DNA of 5,489 nt from an uncultured Thermomonas sp. (lineage in GTDB: Bacteria; Pseudomonadota; Gammaproteobacteria; Xanthomonadales; Xanthomonadaceae), in assembly GCA_946480065.1 (NCBI GenBank), contig CAMLJA010000147.1, forward strand, positions 1 to 5,489, given 5' to 3'. The notes under the pieces were generated by a model that did no database searches, was not told the DNA's origin, and saw only the letters and a list, made by a program, of their open reading frames with translations. Shown piece after piece: positions 5,429 through 5,489 of this stretch (the stretch's first letter is position 1; the number at the start of each line of letters is the position of its first letter). Position numbers and translations under genes: made by a program.

Positions 5429-5489
5429 CGCGGCTAGCGCCGCTCGATGGGCACCCCCGGCCCGCCGGCCTGCATGCCGTCGGGCGTTC
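5429..5489 (-). repeat. 61-bp direct repeat, distal copy cut by the window end
   Basis: Copy 2 of the repeat, separated from copy 1 by 7 nt (5422-5428). It ends exactly at the last base of the window, so its true extent and the number of copies are unknown. On the minus strand the same reading frame ends here in TAG (5434-5436) where copy 1 has TAT. Confidence 0.9.
5434..5487 (-). CDS. Possible 3' end of an unidentified upstream gene
   Basis: The frame reads TPDGMQAGGPGVPIERR then TAG. All 17 sense codons end in G or C, while the nine A/T bases sit only at codon positions 1 and 2. This is the pattern of real genes in this GC-rich genome, and neither of the other two frames shows it. It may therefore be the C-terminus of a co-oriented gene ahead of gspE. 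The fragment is too short to identify, lies inside the direct repeat and touches the window end, so it could equally be chance. Confidence 0.25.
   Translation of the reverse strand, partial: TPDGMQAGGPGVPIERR

Overview
This window is most of a type II secretion system (T2SS) operon, read entirely on the minus strand from right to left: gspE, gspF, gspG, gspH, gspI, gspJ and the first 85 codons of gspK. DNA is very GC-rich (well above 70% by eye). The protein sequences, recalled without a search, resemble the Xps system of Xanthomonas most closely. Examples are GspF starting MPVYRYKALDARGE and GspE with DLASEAPVIRLVNLVIQ and no zinc tetracysteine motif. The likely source is a high-GC member of the Xanthomonadaceae/Lysobacteraceae (Lysobacter, Luteimonas or similar). 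The gene order E-F-G-H-I-J-K fits the xps layout, in which L, M, N and D follow K; those genes lie beyond the left end.

Layout. Positions 1-50 are not genomic: they are an Illumina P7/TruSeq read-2 adapter with an 8-nt index, fused to the contig and breaking gspK. Positions 51-1821 hold the minor pseudopilins K (partial), J, I and H, joined by 4-nt stop/start overlaps (GTGA, ATGA, ATGA). Positions 1850-2281 hold the major pseudopilin gspG. A 77-nt gap with a perfect 9-bp hairpin separates gspG from gspF (2359-3576), and gspF follows gspE (3581-5305) by 4 nt. Positions 5306-5489 contain the gspE leader (Shine-Dalgarno, a perfect 13-bp dyad, a weak -10-like box) and a 61-bp direct repeat in two copies whose second copy runs exactly to the window end.

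How the genes work together. GspE is the cytoplasmic ATPase that drives assembly. GspF is the inner-membrane platform protein that couples it to the pseudopilus. GspG polymerises into the pseudopilus, and GspH, I, J and K form or attach to its tip complex. Together they push folded exoproteins through the outer-membrane secretin (GspD, not in this window).

No new secretion or defence system is visible; the operon is conventional. The points worth a second look are the adapter chimera at the left end; the 61-bp repeat whose only mismatch turns a TAG stop into TAT, in frame with gspE; the exact 55-nt end match that suggests an assembly-graph boundary; the hairpin just before gspG; and the dyad just before gspE.
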